Part shown: piece by piece, positions 26,890-35,700 of the stretch
Numbering within the stretch: the first letter of the stretch is position 1
Layout: each line of letters starts with the position of its first letter
DNA from: an uncultured Bryobacteraceae bacterium
GTDB taxonomy: Bacteria; Acidobacteriota; Terriglobia; Bryobacterales; Bryobacteraceae
Assembly (NCBI GenBank): GCA_937924525.1
Contig: CALDSU010000005.1
Location: 496,001-560,000 of the forward strand
DNA length: 64,000 nucleotides
Direction of reading: 5' to 3'
Notes under the pieces: generated by a model
Databases searched by the model: none
Told to the model about the DNA's origin: nothing
Seen by the model: the letters and a program-made list of their open reading frames with translations, nothing else
Translations under genes and position numbers: made by a program

Positions 26890-26901
26890 CGAGGGCCGCC
26901 G

Positions 26902-27780
26902 TCATTCGGGCCGCGTCGCGGCCAGGCTGCGCGTGCGCACCGGGCGGAGCGGATCGCCGCCCTTCCAGTCAGGCATCTGCTGGGCGTTGGCGACGTCGAG
27001 GGCCAAGGTCAGCGCAAACAGCGCCACCTGTTCGGCTCCGGCGAAATCGTCGCGGTCCGGGCGCGGGCGCAGGAGGCGGGCGCCGGGGGCCAGTTCCAGC
27101 AGGGGAATCCCGGCGCGCGCCAGCGCCCAGGGACCGGAGGGCGCGAGGCCCTCGTCCGGCGCGAGCGCCACGCGGAACCGGCTCGCGAGGTGTTCGGCGA
27201 GCGGCGCCAGTGTGGTGCGCTCCCTTCCGTGAATGGTGAGATCCGCGGTGCGGCCGGCGAGCGCAATTCCGGACAGGTGCAGCGCGGCCGCAGTCCGGCC
27301 CGGCGCCACGAGCGGGCTCGCGGCGTAACGCTCCCAGCCTTCCGGCGGCGCAAACAGGAACACCGCCCCGCGTTTTGGTTTGACCGGCAACGCGGCCCAG
27401 ACGGACGCGATTTCCAGCAGCGCGGCGCACGCGACGGCGCGCGGGCGCTCGGCCGGGGCCGCGCCAGGACCAGGCAAAGGCGCGGACAAGACCACCGCCT
27501 CGCCGGACTCCCCCGGGATCCAGCCCACCACCAGGCGGGACGCGAGCGGCCGGGAGCGCGGCGGCCGCGCCCCGCGCACGGACCGGAAGAACGTGCCGTC
27601 GTCGCCGGCCGCCTGCACGCCCGCGCGCCCGAGTTGCGCCGCCAGGTAGGCCGGAAACAGGCGCGAAACGTCCTCGCCGGCCGGGATGGCGTCCAGGTGC
27701 GCGCGCACGCGGGCCCCGGTGATCGCCGGCGCATCCGCCAGCGCCGCTGCCGCGACCAAGAACCAGGCGAGTCTCCGAAT
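26902..27780 (-). CDS. Degenerate M28-like (aminopeptidase-fold) secreted protein with probable ATT start
   Basis: 292 residues if translation starts at the ATT at 27780. That start gives a full signal peptide (M)RRLAWFLVAAAALADA and has GGGGAGG six bases upstream, inside the end of menG. The first conventional start, TTG at 27759, would remove the positively charged signal region. The fold pattern is that of M28 peptidases (AHLDAIPAGEDVSRLFPAYLA, a central VVLSAPLPGPG and the GIPLLELAPG loop), but zinc-ligand motifs are altered: the usual HxD site reads APLPG, and the SDH-type site reads SGP. It is probably not an active zinc peptidase. Confidence 0.6.
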   Translation of the reverse strand: MRRLAWFLVAAAALADAPAITGARVRAHLDAIPAGEDVSRLFPAYLAAQLGRAGVQAAGDDGTFFRSVRGARPPRSRPLASRLVVGWIPGESGEAVVLSAPLPGPGAAPAERPRAVACAALLEIASVWAALPVKPKRGAVFLFAPPEGWERYAASPLVAPGRTAAALHLSGIALAGRTADLTIHGRERTTLAPLAEHLASRFRVALAPDEGLAPSGPWALARAGIPLLELAPGARLLRPRPDRDDFAGAEQVALFALTLALDVANAQQMPDWKGGDPLRPVRTRSLAATRPE

Positions 27781-27781
27781 G

Positions 27782-28522
27782 TTACACCTCCCCGATATGC
27801 AGCGCGACCACGCCGAAGGTCAGGCGTTCGAAACGGACCCGACAAAACCCGGCCGCTTCCATCTCCCGCGCCAGGGCTTCGGCCGAGGGAAACTTGCGTA
27901 CGGACTCCGGCAGATACGTATACGCGTCGGGAGCGCCGGACAACCAGCCGCCGATCCGCGGCAGCACGCGGCGCGAGTAGAGATCGTAAAGCGCCGCGAA
28001 CGCCGGATTACGCGGCTGCGAGAACTCGAGGATGGCCGCAACGCCGCCGGGGCGCAGCACGCGGCGCAACTCGCCGAGCCCGCGGCGGTAGTTGGCGAAG
28101 TTACGAAACCCGAACGCCACCGTCACCACATCCAGCGTGCCGTCCCGGAGGGGCAGGTCCAGCGCGTCGGCCTCGAACAGGGGCGCGGAGACGCCGGCCC
28201 GGCCTGCTTTCTCCGCGGCGGCGGTGAGCATGGGATGGCAGAAATCGCTCCCGAACACCGGCGAGCGGCGGCGGGCGTGCAACGCCAGCAGCAAGTCGCC
28301 GGTTCCGCAACACAGATCCAGCACGCGCGCTTCGGGACGCGCGAGGTGGGCCGCCAGGCGCGCGGCCGTCCGCGCCCGCCAGCGGCGGTCCAGGTTCAGC
28401 GAGAGCAGGTGATTGGCCAGATCGTACCGATGCGCGACGCGGCCGAACATGTGGCGCACCCAGCGCGCCGCCTCCTGTTCGTTGCGCGCGCCCGCCGGCG
28501 TCGTGCCTTCGCCCGCCCGCAT
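27782..28522 (-). CDS. menG: Demethylmenaquinone/2-methoxy-benzoquinol methyltransferase (MenG/UbiE)
   Basis: 246 residues. An S-adenosylmethionine-dependent C-methyltransferase that completes the menaquinone (or ubiquinone) ring. The N-terminal family segment MFGRVAHRYDLANHLLSLNLDRRWR, SAM motif I VLDLCCGTGDLL (67-78), the UbiE block TVAFGFRNFANY and the later LEFSQP are all present. In an anaerobic-respiring or aerobic acidobacterium the quinone is expected to be menaquinone, hence menG, but the sequence cannot decide. It lies 11 bases after aroB on the same strand, and the M28-like gene follows closely, giving an aroB-menG-M28-like operon. Confidence 0.93.
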   Translation of the reverse strand: MRAGEGTTPAGARNEQEAARWVRHMFGRVAHRYDLANHLLSLNLDRRWRARTAARLAAHLARPEARVLDLCCGTGDLLLALHARRRSPVFGSDFCHPMLTAAAEKAGRAGVSAPLFEADALDLPLRDGTLDVVTVAFGFRNFANYRRGLGELRRVLRPGGVAAILEFSQPRNPAFAALYDLYSRRVLPRIGGWLSGAPDAYTYLPESVRKFPSAEALAREMEAAGFCRVRFERLTFGVVALHIGEV

Positions 28523-28533
28523 GCGTGTTCCCT

Positions 28534-29610
28534 TCAGCAGGCGAGCGCGCGCTCCATGGCGCGCCGGACCTCGGCCTCGGCGACGCCGCTGCGCACCACC
28601 ACCTCGCCGATCCGCACCGGCAGCACGAAGTGCACGTGCCCCTGAATGGTCTTCTTATCGTGCGCCAGGCGGCTGACCAGCCTTCCGGCGTCGAGTTCGG
28701 CAAGTCGCGGGATCGGGCCGTAGGCGAGCACGGTTTCGATCATCACCTCCGCCGTCTGGGCCGGGATCAGCCCCAATTGTTCGGCCAGGAACGCCGCGGC
28801 GTTCATGCCAAAGCCCACCGCCTCGCCATGCAGCAGGCGCGCGTAGCCGGTTTCGGCTTCCAGCGCATGGCCGAACGTGTGGCCGTAGTTCAGGATGCGG
28901 CGCAAGCCGCTCTCCCGTTCGTCCGCCGAAACCACTTCGGCCTTGATGCGCACCGAATCCGCGATCAGGCCGTCCACCACCTCCGGATCCTGGGCGAAAA
29001 CGCGGGCACGGGCGGAGCGGAGAATCTCGAACATTTCCGGGCTGCGGATCACGCCATATTTGATGACTTCGAACAGGCCGGCGCGGTATTCGCGCTCGGG
29101 CAGCGTTGCGAGCAGCGACGGATCCACCAGCACGGCCAGCGGCTGGTGGAAGCTGCCGATCAGGTTCTTGCCCGCCACCAGGTTGACGCCCGTCTTGCCG
29201 CCGATGGCGGCGTCCACCTGCGCCAGCAGCGTGGTGGGAACCTGCAGCACCGGAATGCCGCGCATGAAGATCGCCGCCAGGAAACCCGCCATGTCGTTGA
29301 CGACGCCGCCGCCGAAGGCGACGACGATGCTGGAGCGGTCGCCGCCGAGGTGGACCATGCGTTCGGCCAGGGCTTCCAGCGGCGCCAGCCGCTTCTGTTC
29401 TTCACCGCCGGGCAGGTGCAGCACGGCGTGATCGACGCCGTCGAGGGCGCGAGCCAAGCGTTCGCCCTGGTGCCGCCACACGTCCGCGGTGGAGACCACA
29501 AAGACGCGGCCGTGGCCGCGCGGCAAATGGCGGGGGAGTTCGTCGAGCACGCCGCGCGCCACCAGGGCCGCGTAGTTGCGCTGCGGGGTGCGCACCTCGA
29601 TTGCGGGCAT
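28534..29610 (-). CDS. aroB: 3-dehydroquinate synthase
   Basis: 358 residues. NAD+- and zinc-dependent enzyme converting DAHP to 3-dehydroquinate in the shikimate pathway. The NAD-binding and active-site blocks are complete: FGGGVVNDMAGFLAAIFMRG, PTTLLAQVDAAIGGKTGVN, then Glu in AGLFEVIKYG, the zinc-ligand His residues in LNYGHTFGHALE and in LLHGEAVGFGM. Length is typical for bacterial AroB. Chorismate from this route also feeds menaquinone synthesis, which fits the co-directional menG gene 11 bases downstream. Confidence 0.96.
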   Translation of the reverse strand: MPAIEVRTPQRNYAALVARGVLDELPRHLPRGHGRVFVVSTADVWRHQGERLARALDGVDHAVLHLPGGEEQKRLAPLEALAERMVHLGGDRSSIVVAFGGGVVNDMAGFLAAIFMRGIPVLQVPTTLLAQVDAAIGGKTGVNLVAGKNLIGSFHQPLAVLVDPSLLATLPEREYRAGLFEVIKYGVIRSPEMFEILRSARARVFAQDPEVVDGLIADSVRIKAEVVSADERESGLRRILNYGHTFGHALEAETGYARLLHGEAVGFGMNAAAFLAEQLGLIPAQTAEVMIETVLAYGPIPRLAELDAGRLVSRLAHDKKTIQGHVHFVLPVRIGEVVVRSGVAEAEVRRAMERALAC

Positions 29611-29650
29611 CTTTTCCAGGATACGCTCGAACGGCGGCCCGCCGCCGGCC

Positions 29651-30901
29651 TCAGTCGAACACCGGCTTCCGCGGGTCGATGAACAACCACGCCAACGACG
29701 ACACCAGGTAAAGGGCCGCCATGACCAGTAGCGGCAGGCTCCAGTTGGCGAACCGCTCTACCAGGTAAGCGAGCACAATCGGACTGAGAATGCCGGCCAC
29801 CTGGCCGCTGGTGTTCATGGCGGCGCTGATGACGCCGGAGTGCGAACCGCCGACATCGAGACAGGTGGCCCAGCTCGCGGCCAGGGTGAACATCGACGAG
29901 GCGGCCGCGACCGCGATGAGGACCGCCGCGGAGACGGCGCTGGCGGTGAACGGCGCCGCCAGCATGGCCACGGCGGAAATGAAATACGCCCCGACGCCAA
30001 TGCTTGCGCGGCCGATGCGCAGCCCGTAGCGGCGCGTAAGCTGATCGGTGGCGATCCCGCCAAACAGGTCGGCGAACACGCTCAACAGCAGCGGCAGCCC
30101 CGCGAACAGGCCGAGCGCCGCCTTGGAAAACCCGCGCTGTTGCTCCAGATAGGAAGGCAGCCACGTGATGAGAAAGTAGAACCCATACGAATTGGCGACA
30201 TAGGCGATGCAGAGTGCGGCCACCGAGCGGTTCCCGAAGGCGCGCCGCCAAAAGGCCCAGCCATGGTGATGGCTGCTTTCCGGGCGGCGGCCGGCCACGA
30301 TTTCCTGGAGTTCGGCCGGGCGCATCGCCGGGTGGTCCGCGGGTTCGTCGCGAAACCAACGGTACCAGGCCCAGGCCCAGACAAAGCCCAGCGCGCCGAA
30401 CGCGTAAAAAACGCCGCGCCAGCCCAACCACGGCTCCAGCCAGAGCACCAGCGCGGGCGTCACGCCCCCCGCCAGGTGCGCGCCCATAAAGAAAATGCCC
30501 TGGATCAGGCCGCGTTCGCGCAGCGGAATCCAGCGGGCGTACGTGCGCGCTACGTTCGGCCAGGCGCCCGCTTCCCCCGCGCCGAACAGAAAGCGCACGG
30601 CCAGCATGGCCTGGTAACTCGACACCGTTCCGGTGGCGATGGTGAAGGACGACCACCAGATGACAATGCGGGCCAGCACGCGGCGGGTGCCCACGCGCTC
30701 TCCCCACCAGGCCGTCGGGATCTCGAACGCCGCGTAGGCCACGATGAACGCGCTGAAGACGTAACTCATCTCGATGCGGGACAAGCCGAGTTCCCGCATG
30801 ATGGAAGGCGCCAGCGTGGAGATGCAAACGCGGTCGAGATAAGTGAGGGCGGCCAGCAGCAGCGTAAACGCCACTACCCGGTACCGGACGGCGTGGATCA
30901 T
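29651..30901 (-). CDS. MFS transporter, anion:cation symporter (sugar-acid permease) type
   Basis: 416 residues with about 12 predicted membrane helices. The first segment, FTLLLAALTYLDRVCISTLAPSIM, and the following FSAFIVAYAAFEIPTAWWGERVG match the hexuronate/glucarate/phthalate (ACS) branch of MFS. Other marks are EAGAWPNVARTYARW, which is a family hallmark, and a cytoplasmic loop near residue 200. The ATG overlaps the stop of the upstream hydroxyacid dehydrogenase gene (ATGA at 30898-30901), so the two are translationally coupled. It would import the acidic substrate that the dehydrogenase and the GntR regulator handle. Substrate unknown, but a hexuronate or sugar acid is the best guess. 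Confidence 0.88.
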   Translation of the reverse strand: MIHAVRYRVVAFTLLLAALTYLDRVCISTLAPSIMRELGLSRIEMSYVFSAFIVAYAAFEIPTAWWGERVGTRRVLARIVIWWSSFTIATGTVSSYQAMLAVRFLFGAGEAGAWPNVARTYARWIPLRERGLIQGIFFMGAHLAGGVTPALVLWLEPWLGWRGVFYAFGALGFVWAWAWYRWFRDEPADHPAMRPAELQEIVAGRRPESSHHHGWAFWRRAFGNRSVAALCIAYVANSYGFYFLITWLPSYLEQQRGFSKAALGLFAGLPLLLSVFADLFGGIATDQLTRRYGLRIGRASIGVGAYFISAVAMLAAPFTASAVSAAVLIAVAAASSMFTLAASWATCLDVGGSHSGVISAAMNTSGQVAGILSPIVLAYLVERFANWSLPLLVMAALYLVSSLAWLFIDPRKPVFD

Positions 30902-31908
30902 GCCTCCGGTTCCCAGTCGCCCACCAGCACGACACGTTCGAGCGGTTCGGCGCGAGCCACCCGGTCCAGGGTTTCCGCCATGCGGGCGATCCGCCGGTCC
31001 AGCATGCCGTGCGTCCACGCGCTGAAATGCGGCGTGGCCAGGACGTTCGGCAGCAGGTGGAAAGGCAGGGCCGAGCCGTGGCCTCGCGAGCGGTTGTCCG
31101 GCGGATACTGATACCAGACGTCGAGCGCCGCACCGGCGATCCGGCCGCTGCGCAAAGCTTCGTAGAGCGCCGCTTCCTCGGCGACTTCCGCGCGCGCGAT
31201 GTTGATCAGGCAGGCGGAAGGCTTCAGCAGCGCCAGTTCCGCCGCGCCCAGCATACCGCGCGTCTGCGCGGTGAGCGGGCAGGCGATCACCAGGAAATCG
31301 CTCTCGCGCAGCAACCGGGACAGGTCCGCCGGGCCGCCCAGGAAGTCGGCGGCGGCGCTGGCCGGCGGCGCGGCCGGGTCCTCGTCGCGCCCGCGGATGG
31401 CCAGCACGCGCATGCCAAAAGCTTTCGCGCGCGCGGCCACGGCTTGTCCGATGTGCCCGAAGCCGATGAGCCCCACCGTCTGGCCTTGCGCCTCGCCGTG
31501 CGGTTGGCCGCCGGTCCGGCCGCTGCCCAGCCACCGTCCTTCCCGGAACGCGGCGGCTTTCTCCTGAATGCCCGTCAAGTGCATCAGGATCGCCATCATC
31601 ACGTATTCGGCGATGGGCGTTTCATGCTCATAGCAATTCACCAGCGCGCAGCCTTTGGGCAGTTCGCTGGCCGCGCCATGCGCGACGCCGGCGCCCGGGT
31701 TTAAGAAGACGCGCAAACCCCGGGCGCACGCGCGCGCCGCGGGGGGCAGCGCGAGCGCCAGCAGCGCGTCGGCCCCGCGCACGCCTTGGCAGAGCGCTTC
31801 CGGCGCGGGGTCCAGCACGTCGATCCGCCAATCCGTTTGCAGCTTTGCGGCGAACCGATCCCGGTAGGCGGCCCATTGCGCTTCCCAGATCACCAGGCGC
31901 AGGCTCAC
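30898..31908 (-). CDS. D-isomer-specific 2-hydroxyacid dehydrogenase
   Basis: 336 residues from the GTG at 31908, whose last bases overlap the GntR gene stop (GTGA). NAD-binding motif GLIGFGHIGQAVAARA is clear. The catalytic Arg lies in LINIARAEVAEEAALYEAL, where the usual Gly after Arg is Ala; the Glu and the catalytic His (ATPHFSAWTHG) follow. It would interconvert a 2-hydroxyacid and a 2-oxoacid, for example glyoxylate/hydroxypyruvate or a sugar-acid breakdown product. Sandwiched between a GntR regulator and an MFS sugar-acid-type permease in an overlapping operon. Not closely similar to the second such enzyme at 59845. Confidence 0.88.
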   Translation of the reverse strand: MSLRLVIWEAQWAAYRDRFAAKLQTDWRIDVLDPAPEALCQGVRGADALLALALPPAARACARGLRVFLNPGAGVAHGAASELPKGCALVNCYEHETPIAEYVMMAILMHLTGIQEKAAAFREGRWLGSGRTGGQPHGEAQGQTVGLIGFGHIGQAVAARAKAFGMRVLAIRGRDEDPAAPPASAAADFLGGPADLSRLLRESDFLVIACPLTAQTRGMLGAAELALLKPSACLINIARAEVAEEAALYEALRSGRIAGAALDVWYQYPPDNRSRGHGSALPFHLLPNVLATPHFSAWTHGMLDRRIARMAETLDRVARAEPLERVVLVGDWEPEA

Positions 31909-32711
31909 TGCTGCTCCTCCGTTCCCGCCAGCGGCGCCTCGCGCGGGCCGCCGTTCCTGCTCCCGCGCCGCGGCCCCCGCACCAGCGGCCGCGTCCACTC
32001 GGCATCGTTCGCCAGCAGTCTCTGGAACTTCGCCACCACCGCCTCCCTGCGATACCGCACGTGCATGCGCATCGTTTCCGCCGCGCGGTCGGGCGTGCCG
32101 TGCACCAGCGCGTCGGCCAGTTCCGCGTGCCAGCCATCGGGCAGCGGCACGTAGTCGCCGGTCGACATGAACAGCCAGTTGAACAGCAGCACGCGCGACC
32201 GCTCGATTGCGGCCGCCAGTTCGGGGCAGCCGGTGGCCTCGGCGATCAGCATGTGGAAATCGCGATGCTGCATCTCGACGGCGGCGTGGCGGTCGGGATC
32301 GGGAGTCCGCGTGCGGCCCAGCGCCGCGAAGCGCCGGTCCAGGTCCGCGGCCAGCTTCAACAGGCGCCGCCGGTCCTCCGCCGAAGCCAGTTCGGCGAAC
32401 AGACGCGCCGAGTGGGTTTCCAGCGCTTCGCGCACCACGTAGTTGCCGTTCACGTCCTGGGCGCTGGGGATGCGTACGCGGGTCCCCGCCCGCGGCCGGC
32501 TTTCCACCAGGCCTTCGCTTTCCAGGCGGGACAGGGCGTCGGCCACCGGCAGCGTGCTCATGGAGAATTCCTCCGCCAGCCGCCGCCGCGACAGCGGAGT
32601 GCCGGGAGGCAGGCGGCCGGCCAGAATGGCATCCCGCAACCGCGTGTAGGCTTTGACGTTGAGGGCCGCCGCCGGGGCCGGGCGGCCGGCGCGGGCCTTT
32701 AGCTGTGACAT
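31905..32711 (-). CDS. GntR-family (FadR/FCD-type) transcriptional regulator
   Basis: 268 residues. The winged helix-turn-helix covers about 17-78 (YTRLRDAILAGRLPPGTPL, RRLAEEFSMSTLPVADALSRL, and ESRPRAGTRVRI). The FCD ligand-binding helical domain follows, with the metal/effector-binding Asp and His residues in RHAAVEMQHRDFHMLIAEATG and later HAELADALVHG and MHVRYRREA. It heads an operon with the 2-hydroxyacid dehydrogenase and MFS genes and is divergent from a TonB-dependent receptor gene. An operator-like sequence covers its own start codon, suggesting autoregulation. A C-terminal tail after residue 240 is Arg/Gly-rich and probably disordered. Confidence 0.92.
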   Translation of the reverse strand: MSQLKARAGRPAPAAALNVKAYTRLRDAILAGRLPPGTPLSRRRLAEEFSMSTLPVADALSRLESEGLVESRPRAGTRVRIPSAQDVNGNYVVREALETHSARLFAELASAEDRRRLLKLAADLDRRFAALGRTRTPDPDRHAAVEMQHRDFHMLIAEATGCPELAAAIERSRVLLFNWLFMSTGDYVPLPDGWHAELADALVHGTPDRAAETMRMHVRYRREAVVAKFQRLLANDAEWTRPLVRGPRRGSRNGGPREAPLAGTEEQQ

Positions 32712-32718
32712 GCCAGTT
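32703..32718. promoter_or_regulatory. Operator-like site 1, overlapping the GntR gene start codon
   Basis: Contains TGACATGCCAGTT at 32706-32718, which matches 11 of 13 bases of site 2, 68 bases downstream. The regulator's own start codon lies within it, so bound protein could repress the GntR operon. Identification as a GntR operator is inferred from position and repetition. Confidence 0.5.
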
Positions 32719-32731
32719 GTGCTGTTTTCCG

Positions 32732-32760
32732 TTGACAGTGTAGTCGGCCTGTCTTAGAAT
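32732..32760 (+). promoter_or_regulatory. Sigma70-type promoter for the TonB-dependent receptor gene
   Basis: Perfect -35 TTGACA at 32732-32737, spacer of exactly 17, and -10 TAGAAT (5/6 match) at 32755-32760. Transcription should start near 32767, leaving a leader that contains operator-like site 2 and a GGAG ribosome binding site at 32789-32792. Confidence 0.7.
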
Positions 32761-32765
32761 TGCAA
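32737..32765 (-). promoter_or_regulatory. Probable promoter for the GntR operon, overlapping the divergent promoter
   Basis: On the minus strand TTGCAA (32765-32760) and TACACT (32742-32737) are separated by exactly 17 bases; each matches 4 of 6 consensus positions. It lies face to face with and almost on top of the plus-strand promoter, so the two would compete for polymerase. Confidence 0.4.
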
Positions 32766-32770
32766 CAGAA

Positions 32771-32786
32771 AACTGACATCTCAGTT
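32771..32786. promoter_or_regulatory. Operator-like site 2, perfect palindrome AACTGA-N4-TCAGTT
   Basis: The 16-base site AACTGACATCTCAGTT has perfect 6-base arms and contains the 13-base motif shared with site 1. It sits just downstream of the predicted receptor transcription start, a typical repressor position. The GntR protein encoded next to it is the likely binder. Confidence 0.6.
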
Positions 32787-32799
32787 ACGGAGTCTCGCC

Positions 32800-35700
32800 A
32801 TGAAGCACCTGCGATCCGGCCGCCTCGCCGCGGCGATGTTCCTTATCCTCCTGGGCGGGCTGACGTTCCGCCTGCCCGCGCAAAACATCACCGGCACCAT
32901 CCTGGGCGCCGTCAGCGACCCCACCGGCGGCGCCGTCGCCAATGCCGAAGTGGAGGTCACCAACGTCGAAACCAATCAGACCGCGAAGCTGAAGACCAGC
33001 GACGCCGGCCTGTTCGAAGCTTTATATCTGCGCCCAGGCACGTACCGGGTAGCGGTGAGCGCGCCGGGCTTCAAGACCGCGGTGCGCGAAGGACTGACCC
33101 TGCGCGTCGAGGACCGCCTGCGTCTCGACTTCCGCCTCGAAGTTGGCGATGCCTCCACGACCATCACCGTCGCCGGCGAAACGCCGCTGGTCGAGACGGA
33201 GAATGCTTCGCTCGGGCAGGTGGTCTCCTCGCGCACGGTGCAGGATCTGCCCATCCGCGGGCGGAACATCTTCGACCTCGTCGGTTTGGCGGCGGGCGTC
33301 CAGGTAAACCCGCGCGCCATTGGCGGCACCGCCTCTACGGGAGACAATTCCGCTCCCCTGTTCGTCCAGTCCGACCTGTCCATCAACGGCGGCCGGTTCC
33401 GCACCAACGATTTTCTGGTGGACGGCGTCTCGGTGATGCTACCCGAGAACAACAACTATGCGTTCTCGCCGACGCCCGACGGCACGCAGGAGTTCAAGGT
33501 GCTCACCAACAGCTTCGGACCGCAGTTCGGGCGCAGCGGCGGCGGCGTGGTGAACGTGGTGACGCGGGGCGGGTCCAACGACTTTCACGGCGCCCTCTAC
33601 GAATTCTTCCGCACGGACCGCCTGAGGGCGAACAACTTTTTCGCCAACGCGCGCAACCAGGCGCGCGGGCAATTCACGTTTAACCAGTTCGGGGCGGCCG
33701 TCGGGGGACCGGTGCGCAAGGATCGCACCTTCTTCTTCGCCGACTACCAGGGACACCGCGAGCGGGTCTCCGGCGGCGCCGGCATCGCCACCGTGCCGAC
33801 GCCCGCGCAGATCCGGGGTGACTTTTCGGAAACCGTGAACACCGCGGGCGCGCCCGTGATCGTTTACAACCCCTTCTCCACGCGCGCCCTACCCGCCGGC
33901 GGGTTCGTGCGGGATCCTTTCCCGGGAAACGTCATTCCTCAAAACGTGCAGAGCCGCGTCGGGCGCAACCTGGCCAGCTTCTATCCCGCGGCCAACGCCC
34001 CCGGCGAAGGTCCCGCGCGGATCAACAACCTGCGCTTTACGCCGCGCAACGCCATCAACAGCGACCAATGGTCCGCGCGCATCGATCACCGGTTCTCCGA
34101 GCGGCTCAGCCTGTTCGGCCGCGTCACCCGCAACACCGGGGATAGCCGCGGCAACGGACCGTACAACAACATCGCCGAACCGGTGCTGGGCATCATCCAA
34201 AATCGGGTGCTGAACGGCGTGGTCAACACCACCGCGGTCCTGTCCCCGCAGCGCATTCTGAATTTGCGCGCCGGGGTGACCCGGCGCTTTGAGGGCCGCA
34301 CCCCGCTGGCGGAAGGGAAAGTGAACCTGACCGAACTGGGCTTTTCGCCTGCGATCGCCGCGGCAGCGCAGGAGCAGGTGTTCCCGACCGTCGGCGTGGC
34401 CAACTTCACCCAGCTTGGCGCTCCCGGCGGCGACCGGATTCGCCGCGGCAACACCATCTACACCGTGGTGGCCGAGCAGACCGAAATTCGCGGCCGGCAC
34501 ACGTTTGTCTACGGCGCCGACGTGCGCATGTATGACCAGACGCCGTTCCAGGCGGGAACGCCGTCTGGCAACTACAGTTTCGGGCTCGGGCAGACGCAGG
34601 GCCCGAACCCGTTGGCGGCCACCCTGACCGCGGGTAACGGCCTGGCCTCCCTCCTCACCGGCTTTGGCACCGGTTCCATCAACCTGGTGCCGGCGCTGGC
34701 CATCCGGAACATGTACTACGCGCTGTTCTTCAACGACGACATCAAGATGGGCCGGCTGACGCTGAATGTCGGCATGCGGTGGGATTACGAGCAGCCCCGC
34801 ACGGAGCGCTACAACCGCTTCGGGAACTTCGATTTCAACGCGCCCTTCCCGGCGCGGGTTCCGGGATATGAGGACCTGCGCGGCGTCGTAAGGTTCGCTG
34901 GACGCGACGGCCTGCCGCGCGGCCAGTTCGACCCCACCTACACCAACTTCGGTCCGCGCTTCGGGCTGGCCTACCGCCTGGCCAACAACATGGTGATCCG
35001 CTCCGGCTACGCCATCTTTTTCGCCCCACGCTTTGGCACCACCTCGGGACAGGGCTTTGGCGCGCCGGGCTTTGACCTGTCCACGCCGTGGATTTCGTCC
35101 ATCGACGGCGTGACGCCGGTGAATCTGTTGGACAACCCCTTCCCCACGGGCTTGCTGCAACCGCCCACCCGCGAAACCGAGCGCCTGCAAATGGGCCTGG
35201 GCGTCACCATCATGGACCGTGGGAACAAGTCGAATATCTACAACCAGCAATGGAACCTCACCGTCCAGCGCGAACTAGCCGGTTTCCTGATCGAAACCGG
35301 ATACGCGGGCAACAAAGGGACGCGGTTGCCGATTTCGATCAACTTCAACGCGGTGGACCCCCGGTTCCAGTCCCTTGGCGCCCAGTTGAACCAGCAGGTG
35401 CCCAACCCGTTCCTGGGCTTGACCAGTGTGGGACCTCTGGCGCAGGCGACGGTCACCCGCCTGACGCTGTTGAGACCTTTCCCCCACTACGGCACGATCG
35501 GCACCTTCAACCCGGCCGTCGCCCAGAATCTCGGCTCCTCCTCCTATCACGCCTTTCAACTGCGGGTTGAGCGACGTTTTGCCAAGGGTCATAACTTCGT
35601 GGTGGCCTACACTAATTCGAAGCTGATTGACGATGGTTCGGGCCGGATCTTTGGAGAGACGGCGTTCACGCCCCCCGTGCAGAATGACTACAACCGGCGC

